Assembly: GCA_037043235.1 (NCBI GenBank)
Contig: JAWRVZ010000247.1
Location: forward strand, 372,001-436,000
Length of the DNA: 64,000 nt
Source: Rhodeus uyekii
Taxonomy: Eukaryota > Chordata > Actinopteri > Cypriniformes > Acheilognathidae
Reading direction: 5' to 3'
The number at the start of each line of letters is the position of its first letter. The first letter of the stretch is position 1. Positions 12,831 through 26,194 of this stretch are shown here, in pieces. A program made the translations under genes and the position numbers. The notes beneath the pieces were generated by a model. The model made no database searches. It was given only the letters and a program-made list of their open reading frames with translations, and was not told the DNA's origin.

Positions 12831-13004
12831 ATTTTGTAACAATACGTATGTCTTTGTCACTTTTGATCAGTTAAACCCATTAATCAAGACTTGAATTGTT
12901 TTGAAACATCAGTAACAGTTAAAGGTGCTCTATAGAAAATAGAAAAACAACAAAGAAATGCAGCTACTTACAAATGAGCACTGAAAAATCTTACGGACGA
13001 TACC

Positions 13005-13600
13005 TCAGTAGAGCTGCAATCTTCTCTTCTTCGGTTCTGTGATGGCCTTGTGCAGCCCAACAGCTTCAATTTTAACATCAGCACCTTTTCCTGTGGTTGC
13101 CATTTCATTCAGAAAATCCACAAGCATGTCGTGCGATTTCAGCACCACAGATAACGTCTCAAGGTGTCCAGTCCACCGTTGATCCAGGAGCCTTTTCTTT
13201 CTTTAATTGTAAACCATGACTCCCCAATGTCTTTAACAATGTGCTCTGTCACGACTGTACTCATCAGTTCAATTAAATCATTTTGAACATCGTGTGATGT
13301 GTACGTTGCATTTTTCGGAATCGTACTGAAGGCCTTTGCTAGATCCTTGTTTTTCCTGAGCGTGTAATCAAAAAGAGACAGGAACAGTCCACTGCGCGCG
13401 TGACTTCTGTCATCAACTGAAGCAGTGGTACCCCTCAATGGCAGTGCGTTTGAGACAAGGAACTCAATAATGTCTACAATTGCAGACACATATAGGCGGT
13501 TACGAGAAAGCTGATCAGAATTGACGAGTGTTGAAATCTCTTTTCCTGTGGATCACCGCAAGTGCTGCTCTTTCCAATCAGCCATGCACAGTGGCGTGAG
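13005..13600 (-). pseudogene. hAT-like transposase fragment (DUF4371/ZMYM1-type)
   Basis: The minus strand encodes a block resembling the DUF4371 region of hAT-derived transposases and ZMYM1-like proteins: ALPLRGTTASVDDRSH, GLFLSLFDYTLRKNKDL, MSTVVTEHIVKDIGESWFTI. The frame continues upstream across an in-frame stop near 13550. A separate block at about 13146-13005 (MLVDFLNEMATTGKGADVK) follows after a gap. Both ends are missing. It is a relic rather than a host gene. Confidence 0.65.
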
Positions 13601-13896
13601 CGGGCCTGCATTGAGTAATGATCATCCGTAGCTTCGAAATGTGATTAAGTGTGTATGTTCTGGTGCGCGAGAAATGTAACCTGACGTTAGAGTGGGGAAG
13701 CGCGCTAATCAAACGACACGACCAATCAAAATTCAGCTTGGCCTAACAGACTTTTCTTTACTAAAATGTTGCTATTTAAGAGTAATATTGACTCTAGGAA
13801 CACGAAGAAAGGGCAATTGGCAAATGTATTTATTTAAATAAAATATTTTATTTATCATTAAAATTACTTTAACTTTCATGGTGATCTGAGGGGGCG

Positions 13897-15530
<1,634 letters not shown>

Positions 15531-15534
15531 GCAG

Positions 15535-15612
15535 CACTGAAGCTCCCGCGCGCTCGTGACAGACACTGAAGAAGCGCAGGAGGAAGAGGGCAGCAGAGGA
15601 AGAGTACGGAAG
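15535..15612 (+). promoter_or_regulatory. commd5 5' UTR/promoter-proximal segment
   Basis: The 78 bases between VNTR and start codon are GC-rich (CTCCCGCGCGCTCGTGAC), and GC-rich sequence continues into intron 1 (about 15740-15790), suggesting a small CpG-rich promoter. No TATA box is seen. The VNTR would lie at or directly upstream of the transcription start. Confidence 0.45.
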
Positions 15613-18600
15613 ATGAGTGAGGCTGTGAGTGTGTTTGGAGGGAGAGTGCCGTCAGATGTGGATCTGCTGTGGAAACACCTGAAGGATCTCAGCAGAGAAA
15701 CATTCACACACATCCTGCGCGGTGAGTCTGATGCTCCATAACAGCGCGCGGCCGCGGGTGCGCGTGACCAGTGATGCGCGCGCACCTCGTCTGTTCGTTT
15801 AGAAAACGCTTTTATCCAAAGCGACTGACAGCGATTCATCGTGGAGAAGCAGAAGAGCTGAAAACAGAGAGATTCAGACACTTATCACAGGAGGAGAGAG
15901 AGAATACAGAGAGAGAGAGAGAGAAAACGTCTTTAAGATGTTTATGATTTATAATGCAAACTGACATGTTAAAGATGTTTGTTCACAGCAGACGCTTATC
16001 TGGATCTGTCCACCTGTTACACATGATATACAAACACACACCTATTGACCACATGACAGTGTGAAGTGAACAACACACACACACACACACACACTCTCAC
16101 CTCATGAAAGATTAAAGTGAACAACTCACAAACAAACTCACTCACGCAAACACACTCTCACTCACACAATAACACTCACACACACACACACACTTCTATA
16201 CAGCAGAAGTAAGCGCTCATCAGGGTATGAACCGGCAGATCTGAGGCAGTGTCTGAGCTGTAGGTTGGCGTAGTGTGGTCGAGTGTATTCCAGTGCTCTG
16301 AATGCAGATGATAGCTGTAATGTCCGTGTGTCAGCGGTGCTGGGCTCGGTGCGCGGGCAGGACGGCGGTGAGGCTCTGCGGCGGGTCAGTGAGAGCGGGC
16401 TGGTGTCTGAGGACGGCCTGAACCGCGTGACGGCTGGACTCTACGCTCTGCTGAAGGAGGCGCAGCGTCTGCCGGCTCTGAGACAGGAGGTGAGCGGCTC
16501 TCTGCATCTTCATTTACAAAGTATTCATAACTATATCTATTGTGCTCGTTTCATGCAATCGACGCAATTATTGTGCGTTTTCTCTTCCATCGCGACTCCA
16601 TCAGGTTTCAAAAGCTGATGGTTAAGAAATCTATTCCAGTTCTGGAACTTGTATATTATATTCATTCATTACACACAGACTGATATATTTTCAGATGTTT
16701 ACAACTAAGGAAAATCCCAAACTCAGTATCTCAGAAAATGTATAATATTGTGAACCGGTTCAATATTGAAGACATCTGGTGCCACACTCTAATCAGCTAA
16801 TTAACTAATGAACTCACAACACCTGCAAAAGCCTTTAAATGTTCTCTCAGTGTAGTTGTGTAACTACACAATCATGAGGAAGACTGCTGACCGGACAGTT
16901 GTCCAAAAGACGACCGTTGACACCTTACAGAAGGAGGCCAAGACACAAAAGATCATTGCAGAAGAGGCTTGTGTTCACAGAGCTCTGTGTCCAAACACAT
17001 TCATAGAGAGGAGAAGGGAAGGAAAAGATGTGGTAGAAACAAGTGTACAAGCAATAGGGATAACCCAACCTGGAGAGGATTGAGAAACAGAACCCATTCA
17101 AACATGTGTGGGAGATTCACAGAGAGTGACTGCAGCTGGAGTCAGTGCTTCAGGATACACTGCACACAGACGGATGCAAGACATGGTTTCAGCTGTGCAT
17201 TCCTTGAGCAACAGACCGCGTCAGACGCGTCTCGTTTGGGATAAAGACAATGAGCGCTGGACTGCTGCTGAGTGTCCAGAGTTATGTTCCCTGATGAGAG
17301 TAAATGTTGGGGTCTCAGAGTCTGGAGGAAGAGAGGAGAGGCACACACTCCACGCTGCTCGAGCTCCAGTGTGAAGTTTCCACAGTCAGTGATGGTTTGG
17401 GTGCATGTCATCTGCTGGTGTTGCTCCACTGTGTTTTCTGAGGTCAAAGGTCAACGCAGCCGTACACCAGGAAGTTTTAGAGCACTTCATGCTTCCTGCT
17501 GCTAACCAACTGTATGGAGATGCAGTTTTCATTCTCCATGAAATGGAGGGGGGGGGGGGGGGGGTGTGAAGAAACCTTTCAGTTCTTGATTTTGAGTTCT
17601 CTGTGTTTCAGGCTTTTGACGAGGATCTCAGAGCTCTTCGGTAAGAGACGGGTCATGTTTTCTGAGAGTGATTGTGGTTCTGCGGGTTGCCTGATGTGTG
17701 TGTGTGTGTGTGTTTCTGGACAGGGTTCCTGAAGAGTTCGTGGCAGATCTGTCCAGTGCCGTCTTTGGAAACAGGTGTGATTTCGGCAAACATGCGTTTC
17801 TCCTTCAGACTGACTGTGTTATCCTGACAAGTTTGTGTGTTTCCGGATTCTCTTCCAGGCAATCCTCCGTCAGTGACGCTCATCCAGGGCCGAGTCTGGC
17901 CAAGATGGAGGAGTTTAAATGGAGGGTTGATGTTGCCGTTTCAACCAGGTACGGCAGTAGCCATCAGTTTATAGAGACGAATGAGAATACAGTAATGCCT
18001 TGAGATACGAGCATAATCCGTCACAGGACGAGCTCGTAACTCGAGTTGCTCGTATCTCAAATCATTTTCTCCATAAGAATTAACAGAAAAAACTGAATGA
18101 CGAGACAGTAGCGGCTAATGACGACGTGTGGAAGAGGGGGAGGGAGGGGTAACGTAGATAACAAACACAATACAGAAGTGCAGTGTTGGATCAGAAGCTC
18201 ATATTTATTATGATTGAACACTCATAACTCGTGCTGCTCCCAGCTTAATACTGGTGAATCACTCGTTGCCCTCGGTAACCCCCGCTGTAAAACCAAGCTG
18301 CCTCTAGTGGAGATCATATGCAATTACCCATAAATGAGTGTAACACACCACAGGAAGACGCGCGGAGGAGCGTAATGAAGTCGAGGAACACATGGAGTGA
18401 GAGGCGAGTGCTAGGAGCGTCTCTCAGCTGCTCGTATCTCAGATATTTACTCGTATCTCAGATATTTACTCGTATCTCAGATATTTACTCGTATCTCAGA
18501 TATTTACTCACAAAACATTGCAGGAAGGCTTGCTCGTGTCTTGGAACACTCATATGTCGGGACGCTCATATCTCAAGGTATTGTTGTATCTCAAATTAAA

Positions 18601-19319
18601 GGCTGCAAAAGTTAATGTGAAGGCATAAGGCGTTGTTCACACACTATTGCCTCAAACCTGCTGGTCTTCCACACACATACCATAATATATAGTGAAATGA
18701 GCAGTTCTTAATTCAGTGCTTTTAGGGCTGTGTAATTATGACAATTTGTCCTTTTACATTGAAATTGCAGTTAGAGTTGCAAAGCTTTGTTTTGTGGACA
18801 CGATGGCATGTTCTTTATGAACGCAGTCCTGGTGAGACTGGAAAACACATGTTCCTTGAGTCGAGAAGGAAAAGCAGCGGAGAGCTGTGATTGTGTCGGA
18901 AGGTTGTGATTGACGCTGTCATTCGTTTGTTTTTCGGTGATCGTGCTTTCAGACTGTTAGACTGCATTAACTCAATGCAGTATAAGGGTTGGCATGGTAA
19001 CCTACCCCGCGTACGTCCAGCGTTAGCCACGATGCTAAATCATTGCAACAGCTGCAATAGACTGCATTAACTCTAGCGGCGGAGGGCCGTTGACCGTATT
19101 TAACACTTCATTTACATTTACTTATTTTTGTTTCCAGTAAATGTTTAGATGATTTTGATTTATAAGAGCTTGAATCTTCTGTTGATGAACGAGTGGAAAC
19201 CCTGAAAAACAAATGCAAACCGAGAGTTATATCTAAATAAAATGCTGTATTAACACTTTATTGCAGTGATAAGAGTGAGCATGATTGTATTTCTGTGAAT
19301 GGTCACGTGACTGATGGTT

Positions 19320-19357
<38 letters not shown>

Positions 19358-19996
19358 AGTTCTCTGGCTCGAGCGCTCCAGCCGTCCATTCTCATGCAGA
19401 TGAAACTCTCAGACGGACGCTTGCATCGATTCGAGGTGATGTTTCATTATACGCAGTCACACCGTTAATCATTTATCTGATATTTACAGATGCATCGGAA
19501 ATGAAAACGTATGTTAGCCACACATTTATTGAAAACTGCTGTAAAAAAGCTAAACTAGTCTACTTAATGTTTTGTACTTTTTTGCGGGAAAATACAGATT
19601 AAAGAAAACAAATATATAAATATAGAGTATCCCAAAATAATAAATACAAGTGATTCTGCTTTGCTGGATCAATATGAAAAAATGGTGGTTCAGAAATAAA
19701 CCATTCTTGCCTTCACTATTGCTCTTGTTTAAATTACCTTTTCATCCATCAAACGAAAGCACAAATAAATGAATTCAGAAAACATGCTCCATTAATACAA
19801 GCTACTTTCTTGTGCCGTAACAGAACAGAGTTCAGCTGAAAACACAGAGATTTAAACATGCGTTTGTGAGATTAATTTCTCTCTTCTTTTCTAGGTTCCA
19901 GTTGACAAGTTCCAGGAGCTTCGGTACAACGTCTCTCTAATTTTAAAGGAAATGAATGACATAGAGAAGAGAAGTATTCTCAAAATACAAGACTGA
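15613..19996 (+). CDS. commd5: COMM domain-containing protein 5, seven coding exons
   Basis: Exons 15613-15721, 16335-16489, 17612-17640, 17724-17774, 17859-17948, 19360-19435 and 19895-19996 join in frame to 203 residues (human COMMD5 has 224); every intron has GT and AG ends. COMMD proteins form a ring in the Commander/CCC complex that recycles endosomal cargo, and COMMD5 (HCaRG) is also linked to growth control in kidney cells. The N-terminal helical domain covers about residues 1-125. The COMM domain (about 134-200) carries the conserved FKWRVDVAVS with Trp136, then SLARALQPS, QMKLSDG and KFQELRYNVSLILKEM. Residues 1-36 are exon 1; the ATG at 15613 is the first in a GC-rich exon just after the VNTR. 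Exon 3 is only 29 bases. Introns 2 and 5 hold transposon relics. Exon choice was made by splice sites and similarity and should be close to exact. Confidence 0.92.
15780..16334. other. commd5 intron 1 with short repeats
   Basis: Contains ACGCTTTTATCCAAAGCGAC (about 15807), a motif of a widespread fish interspersed repeat also present at about 55140, a (GA)n run near 15895 and (CA)n runs near 16070-16190. No exon seen. Confidence 0.5.
16621..17548 (+). mobile_element. Tc1-like transposon relic in commd5 intron 2
   Basis: From about 16625 the sequence matches a fish Tc1-like element in layout: an end-sequence block, then a transposase beginning ATGAGGAAGACTGCTGAC (16873), continuing through VQKTTVDTLQKEAKTQK, a segment with a CGRNKCTSNRDN remnant, and a catalytic-domain remnant (VWRKRGEAHT, KFPQSVMVW). 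Several frameshifts are present, and the element stops near 17548 before the last third of the transposase. A run of 18 G bases follows at about 17548-17565. Confidence 0.75.
17990..18586. mobile_element. Tigger/pogo-like MITE in commd5 intron 5
   Basis: Ends CAGTAATGCCTTGAGATACG and its near-complement (CTCAAGGTATTGTTG), flanked by TA at 17988-17989 and 18587-18588. It contains four tandem copies of TCGTATCTCAGATATTTAC (about 18432-18508). A related copy lies at 47622-47987. Confidence 0.8.
18589..19359. other. Rest of commd5 intron 5
   Basis: No exon or recognised repeat until a (TG)n run at about 19320-19352 directly before the exon 6 acceptor (GTGTTTTAG). Confidence 0.5.
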
Positions 19997-20157
19997 TGGA
20001 TCATTTAGTGTGTTTGTCCCTGTGTAAAAGGTAATATATGTACCTGATGTATATATTTTCACTTGATGAAAATCCCATGTGAATCTGTTTGAGCTTTTCT
20101 AATATTTGGAAAAAGGTATTTTTTGGAAAAGTTTACCATGATTTGTTGATCTATAAA

Positions 20158-20163
20158 AATAAA
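20158..20163 (+). terminator. commd5 poly(A) signal AATAAA
   Basis: AATAAA lies 162 bases after the commd5 stop and is followed by a T/G-rich stretch (GGGTGTTTTCTC), as expected at a cleavage site. Confidence 0.75.
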
Positions 20164-20199
20164 GGGTGTTTTCTCAAGCTCTGTGCCGGATTTTGCATG

Positions 20200-22025
20200 T
20201 TATTGACATGAAGACAACTGAAGATCAGGTCTCCGGTACGACCGGATCCAGAAGACATCCTGCTTTATCTTCTGTCCAAAAACATTCTCTGTCAACACTG
20301 TCTTCTGTCAGATAAGAAGTGTCTGGGATTGACGTCTCACACTCACTCATTCTTTGAAGAAAAAAAATCTCATTTTCATTTGTTGATCAAACGTATGAGT
20401 GCTTTTAGTGATGTGCAGCCTGTACATTAGAGAAGTTTCACTCTTACAGTCAAATCACCCATAGCAAAGAACGAACTATACAAACTCTTGTCGTTACGGT
20501 GCTTCTCTGTTGGGATTCTGGGGATGAAAGCTGGCTGCTTGAATTCAATACTGCATGTTCCACCGTCGAGTAGAGATAACCCAGAACCCAGCTGGTTCTG
20601 ATGAAGCGGATTTCACCCAGCATCACTAATAAACCTTGATGCTCTCTTCATCCAAACTCCAATGTGACTGCAACACAAGGAGAATAGATGGGTACAAAAG
20701 CAAATAAAAGAGGGAGGACAGGTGAGGCAAATGAACCCATAATCAGATCACAAGACAATAGACAGGGAAGCACAGGGAAACCCACGACAAGCCATGTGCT
20801 CAAACACACAGCTAATGTGAACACTATAAACTGAGTTCACACAAAACAAGACAACATAACCACACAGTTAGTGAAGAACATAAGCTGCCGCTACACAACA
20901 CAAGACAAAGCTTAACGCGGAAGCAGGCGGCCGATGTGACCGCAAACCGTGTGCTGCACAGAACTCAACACACCGGACAGAAGAGCGCTCTCAAAAGACA
21001 TTACAAGAGTGGCAGGCCTCGGTCTCAAAACCAAGAACAAACCAGACGGAAGAGACTGAACTGACACATTTCCCCTTTAAGCTTGTGTGGAGATCACTGT
21101 GAGATAATCACTGGCCACTGCATCCGTGCTGACAGCAGTGAGCTCTGTTTCTGTTCTCCTGATGGAGATGAGTCCCTGAGTTCTTCAGCCTGAGCGCCCT
21201 GGGAATACATAACATTACTAGGCTAGCTCAAAAATGTTCATTGGTTCACAGTGAGCTGCACTTTTTGATTTTTAGGAAACTAACGGATCAAAATACTGTT
21301 CTTAGAGCTAACAGTTTTCATCCACCTTGACTGAAAATATTCCTCATGGCCAGTTTTAAAGTGGGAAACATATGTGATCTGAAAATGACTTGACTATGTG
21401 ATTCAGTTTCAGGATTTGTCTAGTAGATTTGGAAGAGTGGGTATGACCTGAAAGTGTTAGCAAGAGCCACCAATTTAATCTGTGTACAGAAAACAAGTTG
21501 AGCGAGAAGAAAAGAGTGCTAATCATTACAAATATGTTTTCTTTTCGTCGACTTACAGCCATGAGGCAACACAAACTAAAGAGAAGTTTGTAATCGTAAG
21601 ATTGCTGAAAGTAATAGCACTGTTAGGGCAATTTTTCCAGAAAAACGAATGGTTTATTATTTTAACGGTCCACCAACTATTAGAAATAAGATAATTCTCT
21701 TCCTGCTCCTGACAAGAAATTATGGCTCGGTTCTCTAGTAGGACATTTCAGATGGAGGTAGACATTGTGATAACATGGAGAGTGTAGTGGTAAAAACAAG
21801 TTTGAAACCGTCCTGTATTCGATCCCGTTCCTGTCCACTGCCGGAGGTGTTGATGCAGGTTTCCATTAACAGATCTGGAGAAGTCCATTGAGGTTCAAAT
21901 CAGAACTGAAGCTTATTAAAAACAAAGTGAATCGAAACAAAGCAAACAAACAACTCGAGCATGTGTTGGCTTCCATGTGCGCGATCAAAAGACCGTATGC
22001 TCTTGCTCTTCCTGTCGGGGGCTTT
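20200..22025. other. Intergenic sequence without recognised gene
   Basis: Nothing coding is supported. The segment 20640-21080 is rich in CACA/ACAAG motifs, like the minus strand of the solo LTRs here, but I could not define its ends. A tRNA-like scrap (TTCGATCCCGTTCC, about 21815-21830) may be part of a tRNA-derived SINE. Confidence 0.35.
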
Positions 22026-22194
22026 TGTAGCGATGGGGTGCTGGTGTAGCTCAAGGAGGAACGGCAGGATTAAACTGAAACACTTATTTAAACAAACTGA
22101 AAACAAAACTCTAGTGACGAGGACGAGGGCGAGGGCGAGGGCGAGGGCGAGGGCGAGGGCGAGGGCGAGGGCGAGGGCGAGGGCGAGGACGAGG

Positions 22195-22255
<61 letters not shown>

Positions 22256-22442
22256 AACACGGGTACATCCACACATGACAGACTAATACTTAACATTACA
22301 ACTTCAACAACCGACAAACACAAGGGAAATGCAAGAGTGATTTATACACAAGAGAATCACAAACACCTGGGAGACTAACGATTAAGTGATTACATGACAG
22401 GTGCAGGGAGTGAAACGATGACTCTATGGACAGGAAGTGACA
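22026..22442 (-). mobile_element. Probable solo LTR with hexanucleotide expansion
   Basis: The left end (TGTAGCGATGGGGTGCTGG) resembles the left end of the solo LTR at 2453, and the right end reads GGACAGGAAGTGACA, the minus-strand TGTCAC start shared by this group. No target duplication was recognised. Confidence 0.45.
22118..22254. repeat. (GAGGGC/GAGGAC)n hexanucleotide array
   Basis: About 22 hexamers: a GAGGGC block first, then mainly GAGGAC. All reading frames are open across it (Arg-rich on the plus strand, Ser or Pro-Arg on the minus), which is an artefact of composition. Confidence 0.95.
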
Positions 22443-22479
22443 AAGAAGACCCAGACAGACAGGAACATGTCTTACAGCT

Positions 22480-22783
22480 TTTCACCTCTTTCTTCCGTCC
22501 CACCTATAGAGGACACACACTCAAAGACACAAACAATGTTATACCACACAAAAACATTAAATTAACAGTAGGAACAGTAGGTATGACTCCTACAGTGAGA
22601 ACAAATACTTTTATTGATTTGTCTTCTGGTAAAGTGTATCCAATCGAGTCCTTTATTAATTGCAGTTCCTCATATGTAGTCTACAGGTTACGATGTGAGT
22701 GTGGGCATTTCTGTGAAGCTCAAACCAAAAGGAAATTGCATTTAGGAGTGATTAAACATGCTGTTCCAGCGAAAAACATTTAA
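22480..22783 (+). pseudogene. Penelope-like element GIY-YIG endonuclease fragment
   Basis: The frame ending at 22783 carries the C-terminal endonuclease signature of Penelope-like retroelements: a Thr-Phe-x-Asp block (RTNTFIDLSSGKVYPIESF), then INCSSSYVVYRLRCECGHF, and QTKRKLHL followed by a His (KH). Penelope EN domains use a GIY-YIG fold. Here the YIG-like part (HFCEAQT) is changed, and the rest of the element (the RT) is absent. Flanked on the left by an LTR and on the right by an unclassified repeat. Confidence 0.65.
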
Positions 22784-23459
22784 TATATGGGCGATTCTAC
22801 AGAATTGGTGACAAAACAGAGTTGGAAACATCTTGAAATTTTTTATTTTTCCCCCACAAATTTTGCACGTATGCAAAATGTACAATATCCAAGGTATACA
22901 TTTCTAGTAATTGTGCGGTTAGTTCTCAAATTGTATTTTCAGAAAGTGCTGGAATATTTTCACACACCCCAAATTTGTCACTACAAAAACACAACAATAT
23001 ATCAAAATTTAAGCAGGCTTATAATGACCTATTAAGATTTTGTTTACAACCTTGTAAATATATTTTTTCTCTATTTAAAAAATTTTTTTTACAGGTTAAA
23101 TCAATAAAAATTACAAATTTAATAATATTTTAATTGTCATTTATGAGATTTATTGTATTTTGGACCCAATCTTTCTTTGTAGAAGGCATAAAGTTTATCA
23201 TACTGATTTCAAAGATAAGGATTCATTAGGTTGAATAAGCATTAAACTAAACACTATCATAACGTCTTAGTTGATAATTCAATATACTTTATTTTTGACA
23301 AAACTTTCCATGTTTTGGTAGTGACAGCACATTTTCGGTAGTGACAGTAATGTTTTGGTAGTGACCCCAATACTTAGTTTGCCATAGTTGAATCAGACAT
23401 TCAACATTTTATGTTAATACAAATAACTAATTATATTGCACATATGCAGTCAGCACGTA

Positions 23460-24658
23460 CACTCACCTAAAGGATTATTAGGAACACCGTACCAATACTG
23501 TGTTTGACCCCCTTTCACCTTCAGAACTGCCTTAATTCTGCGTGGCATTGATTCAACAAGCTGCTGAAAGCATTCTTTAGAAATTTTGGCCATATTGATA
23601 GGAGCATCTTGCAGTTGATGGAGATTTGTGGGATACACATCCAGGGCACGAAGCTCCCGTTCCACCACATCCCAAAGATGCTCTATTGGGTTGAGATCTG
23701 GTGACTGTGGGGCATTTTAGTGCAGTGAACTCATTGTCATGTTCAAGAAACCAATTTGAAATGATTCGAGCTTTGTGACATGGTGCATTATCCTGCTGGA
23801 AGCATCAGAGGATGGGCACATGGTGGTCATAAAGAGATGGACATGGTCAAAAACAATGCTCAGGCAGGTCGTAGCATTTAAACAATGCCCAATTGGCACT
23901 AAAGGGCCTAAAGTGTGCCAAGAAAACATCCCCCACACCATTACACCACCATCACCAGCCTGCACAGTGGTAACAAGGCATGATGGATCCATGTTCTCAT
24001 TCTCTTTACGCCAAATTCTGACTCTACCATCTGAATGTCTCAACAGAAATCGAGACTCATCAGACCAGGCAACATTTTTCCAGTCTTCAACTGTCCACTT
24101 TTGATGAGCTCATGCAAATTGTGCCTCTTTTTCCTATTTGTAGTGGAGATGAGTGGCACCCGGTGGAGTCTTCTGCTGTTGTAGCCCATCCGCCTCAAGG
24201 TTGTGTGTGTTGTGGCTTCACAAATGCTTTGCTGCAAACCTCAGTTGTAACGAGTGGTTATTTCAGTCAAAGTTGCTCTTCTATCAGCTTGACTCAGTCG
24301 CCCATGACCTCTGACCTCTAGCATCAACAAGGCATTTTCTCCCACAGGACTGCCGCATACTGGATGCTTTTCCCTTTTCACACCATTCTTTGTAAACCCT
24401 AGAAATGGTTGTGCGTGAAAATCCCAGTAACTGAGCAGATTGTGAAATAATCAGACGGCCCGTCTGGCAGCAACAACCATGCCACGCTCAAAACTGCTGA
24501 AATCACCTTTCTTTCCCATTCTGACATTCAGTTTGGAGTTCAGGAGATTGTCTTGACCCCTAAATGCAGTGAAGCAACTGCCATGTTTATTAGATTGATT
24601 AGATAATTGCATTAATGAGAAATTGAACAGGTGTTCCTAATAATCCTTTAGGTGAGTG
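23460..24658 (-). mobile_element. Tc1-like transposon, complete ends, TA target site
   Basis: Inverted ends read CACTCACCTAAAGGATTATT and the complement on the right (AATAATCCTTTAGGTGAGTG), flanked by TA at 23458-23459 and 24659-24660. 1199 bp, with the transposase on the minus strand. Confidence 0.93.
23480..24519 (-). pseudogene. Decayed Tc1-like transposase
   Basis: Reading on the minus strand from ATG 24519: MGKKGDFSSFERGMVVAARR, then a shift or stop within the helix-turn-helix region; RRMGYNSRRLHRVPLIS and NRKKRH further on; the catalytic core DGRVRIWRKENE and GGVMVWGMFS; and the end RRIKAVLKVKGGQTQYWYG. The first catalytic Asp region, the segment around the third acidic residue and the linker are disrupted, so it cannot act. 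Family assignment is clear. Confidence 0.88.
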
Positions 24659-24988
24659 TATAACATATTCATTCAGATAATTATCCAGAACCACATAGAG
24701 AGACTCTCTGTCTCTCTCTTGTATTCTTTCTAGGCATTAATATCATATAAATTAACATTATTGACAACAACCTAACAATCCAACGCTATCATCCTATCTA
24801 TAACCCCCTCCTGTTCGAATCGCCTGCTGCAAGCAGGACTCAAACCCTGGTCCGCTGGTATGAGAGTCAGACTGTTACATATCATTGACTGCACCCTTAA
24901 TTGTAACCTTATCACATTACATAATTTTAACTTGCATACTAAAACACTACTAAAAAATACTATAGCAGTAATGATTTGCATAACTGTA

Positions 24989-25379
24989 CACTGTAAAAAA
25001 AAAGTTGAGAAAACTTAAAAGTTAAAGGCAACCAGCTGCAGAACATTTTTGAGTTTTCTTATCTTAGAGCCAATAGTTGTACAAACTTTGAATTATCTCA
25101 ACTTTTTTCCTGTTAAATAGTTGATTGAACTTTAAAAGCTGAATTTGTAATTTAATAAATTTGTACAAAACTTTTAACTTGCATACTAAAACACTACTAA
25201 AAAATACTGCAGTAGTAATGATTTGCATAACTGTAAAAAAAAAAGTTGAGAAAACGTAAGTTAAAGGCAACCAGCTGCAGAAAATTTTTGAGTTCTCAAC
25301 TTGTATTCCTGTTAAATAGTTGATTAAACTTTGAAAGCTGAATTTGTCATACAAAACATCAGTTGGATTTTTTACAGTG
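24989..25379. mobile_element. CACTG-ended MITE (EnSpm/CACTA-like) with internal tandem duplication
   Basis: Ends CACTGTAAAAAAAAAGTTGA and, on the right, TTTTTTACAGTG. A unit of about 247 bases is partly duplicated in tandem: AACTTGCATACTAAAACACT occurs at 24929 and 25176, and TTAAAGGCAACCAGCTGCAG at 25023 and 25261. No frame. Confidence 0.65.
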
Positions 25380-26151
25380 TGCAAATTTTTTTAAATTAAA
25401 TAAATAAAGCATTATGTGTTCCCTTTTGTCACTACCAAAACAATGATGTCACAACTGAAACTTCAAGACATGTTTCGGTCGTGACTGTTTTGGTAGTGAC
25501 AATTTTAGATAATTTTGAGCCTAGCTCGAAGATGCAAATCAGCACATGGTTAGCAATCACTGGTCAGAACAGTGGTACACATATAAAAACTGTATAAAAT
25601 ATAGTTATAAAAAAGTTTTCTTAATAGCAGAAAAAATGTGTTTGGTAGTGACATTCCTTAAAGTTACACACATATTTTCAGACTTTAGAACACATTTACC
25701 TCAAAATGATGGGATCAATCTACTCACCATATGAGTAGATAGCATATGAGAGAGAGGGACACAGGAATATTTCCTGATCAAAAATGTAGGGCTGTGGTTA
25801 AAATCAGTCTCACCCAATGGACTAAAACATTCAGTGTTTTGGTAGTGACATGAAAATATGGGACATGTTTTTTTTTACATAAAGATTCATATAAAATAAA
25901 AAAATCTAAAAAAATTTTAACTTCATTTTTTAAAACAAAACAAAAAGATACGTTTAAAAACAAGAATGGAAAAACTTGCAAAAAATATTTAAATATAATT
26001 TTCACAAGTTGAAATTTACATGTAAGGGTTTGGGACAGCCACCTCCTAATTGAAAGTACCCAATACATGATGATATTAAAAATATAAAGCTTTTAAATAT
26101 TTTAAATATTATTGTGCGTTTCAATAAATAATTTAAGGGTCTTAGTAAACA

Positions 26152-26153
<2 letters not shown>

Positions 26154-26192
<39 letters not shown>
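26154..26192. repeat. (TA)n microsatellite
   Basis: About 19 TA dinucleotides next to the repeated GGCCATTCTACAG end. Confidence 0.95.

Positions 26193-26194
<2 letters not shown>

Larger units (their letters stand above)
22786..25880. mobile_element. Unclassified interspersed element with repeated GGTAGTGACA motifs
   Basis: Begins near GGCGATTCTACAGAATTGG (22790). At least seven copies of (T)TTGGTAGTGACA or close variants, in both orientations, occur at about 23315-23375, 25425-25500, 25643 and 25840, and more diverged ones near 22980. It is AT-rich, has no coding frame, and hosts the Tc1 element (23460-24658) and a MITE (24989-25379). A similar end, GGCCATTCTACAGAATTGGG, recurs in the same orientation at 26194. 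Superfamily unknown. Confidence 0.45.

Noticed and set aside
11910..12860. Open frames of 308 and 316 codons on opposite strands
   Set aside because: Product of a 33-bp tandem repeat; no start context, splice signal or known domain.
21961..22323. Arg-rich, Ser-rich and Pro-Arg-rich open frames
   Set aside because: All caused by the (GAGGGC/GAGGAC)n array.
24785..24880. tRNA-like text (GTTCGAATC and GGGTTTGAGTCCTGC on the minus strand)
   Set aside because: No cloverleaf can be drawn: acceptor and D-arm partners are absent.
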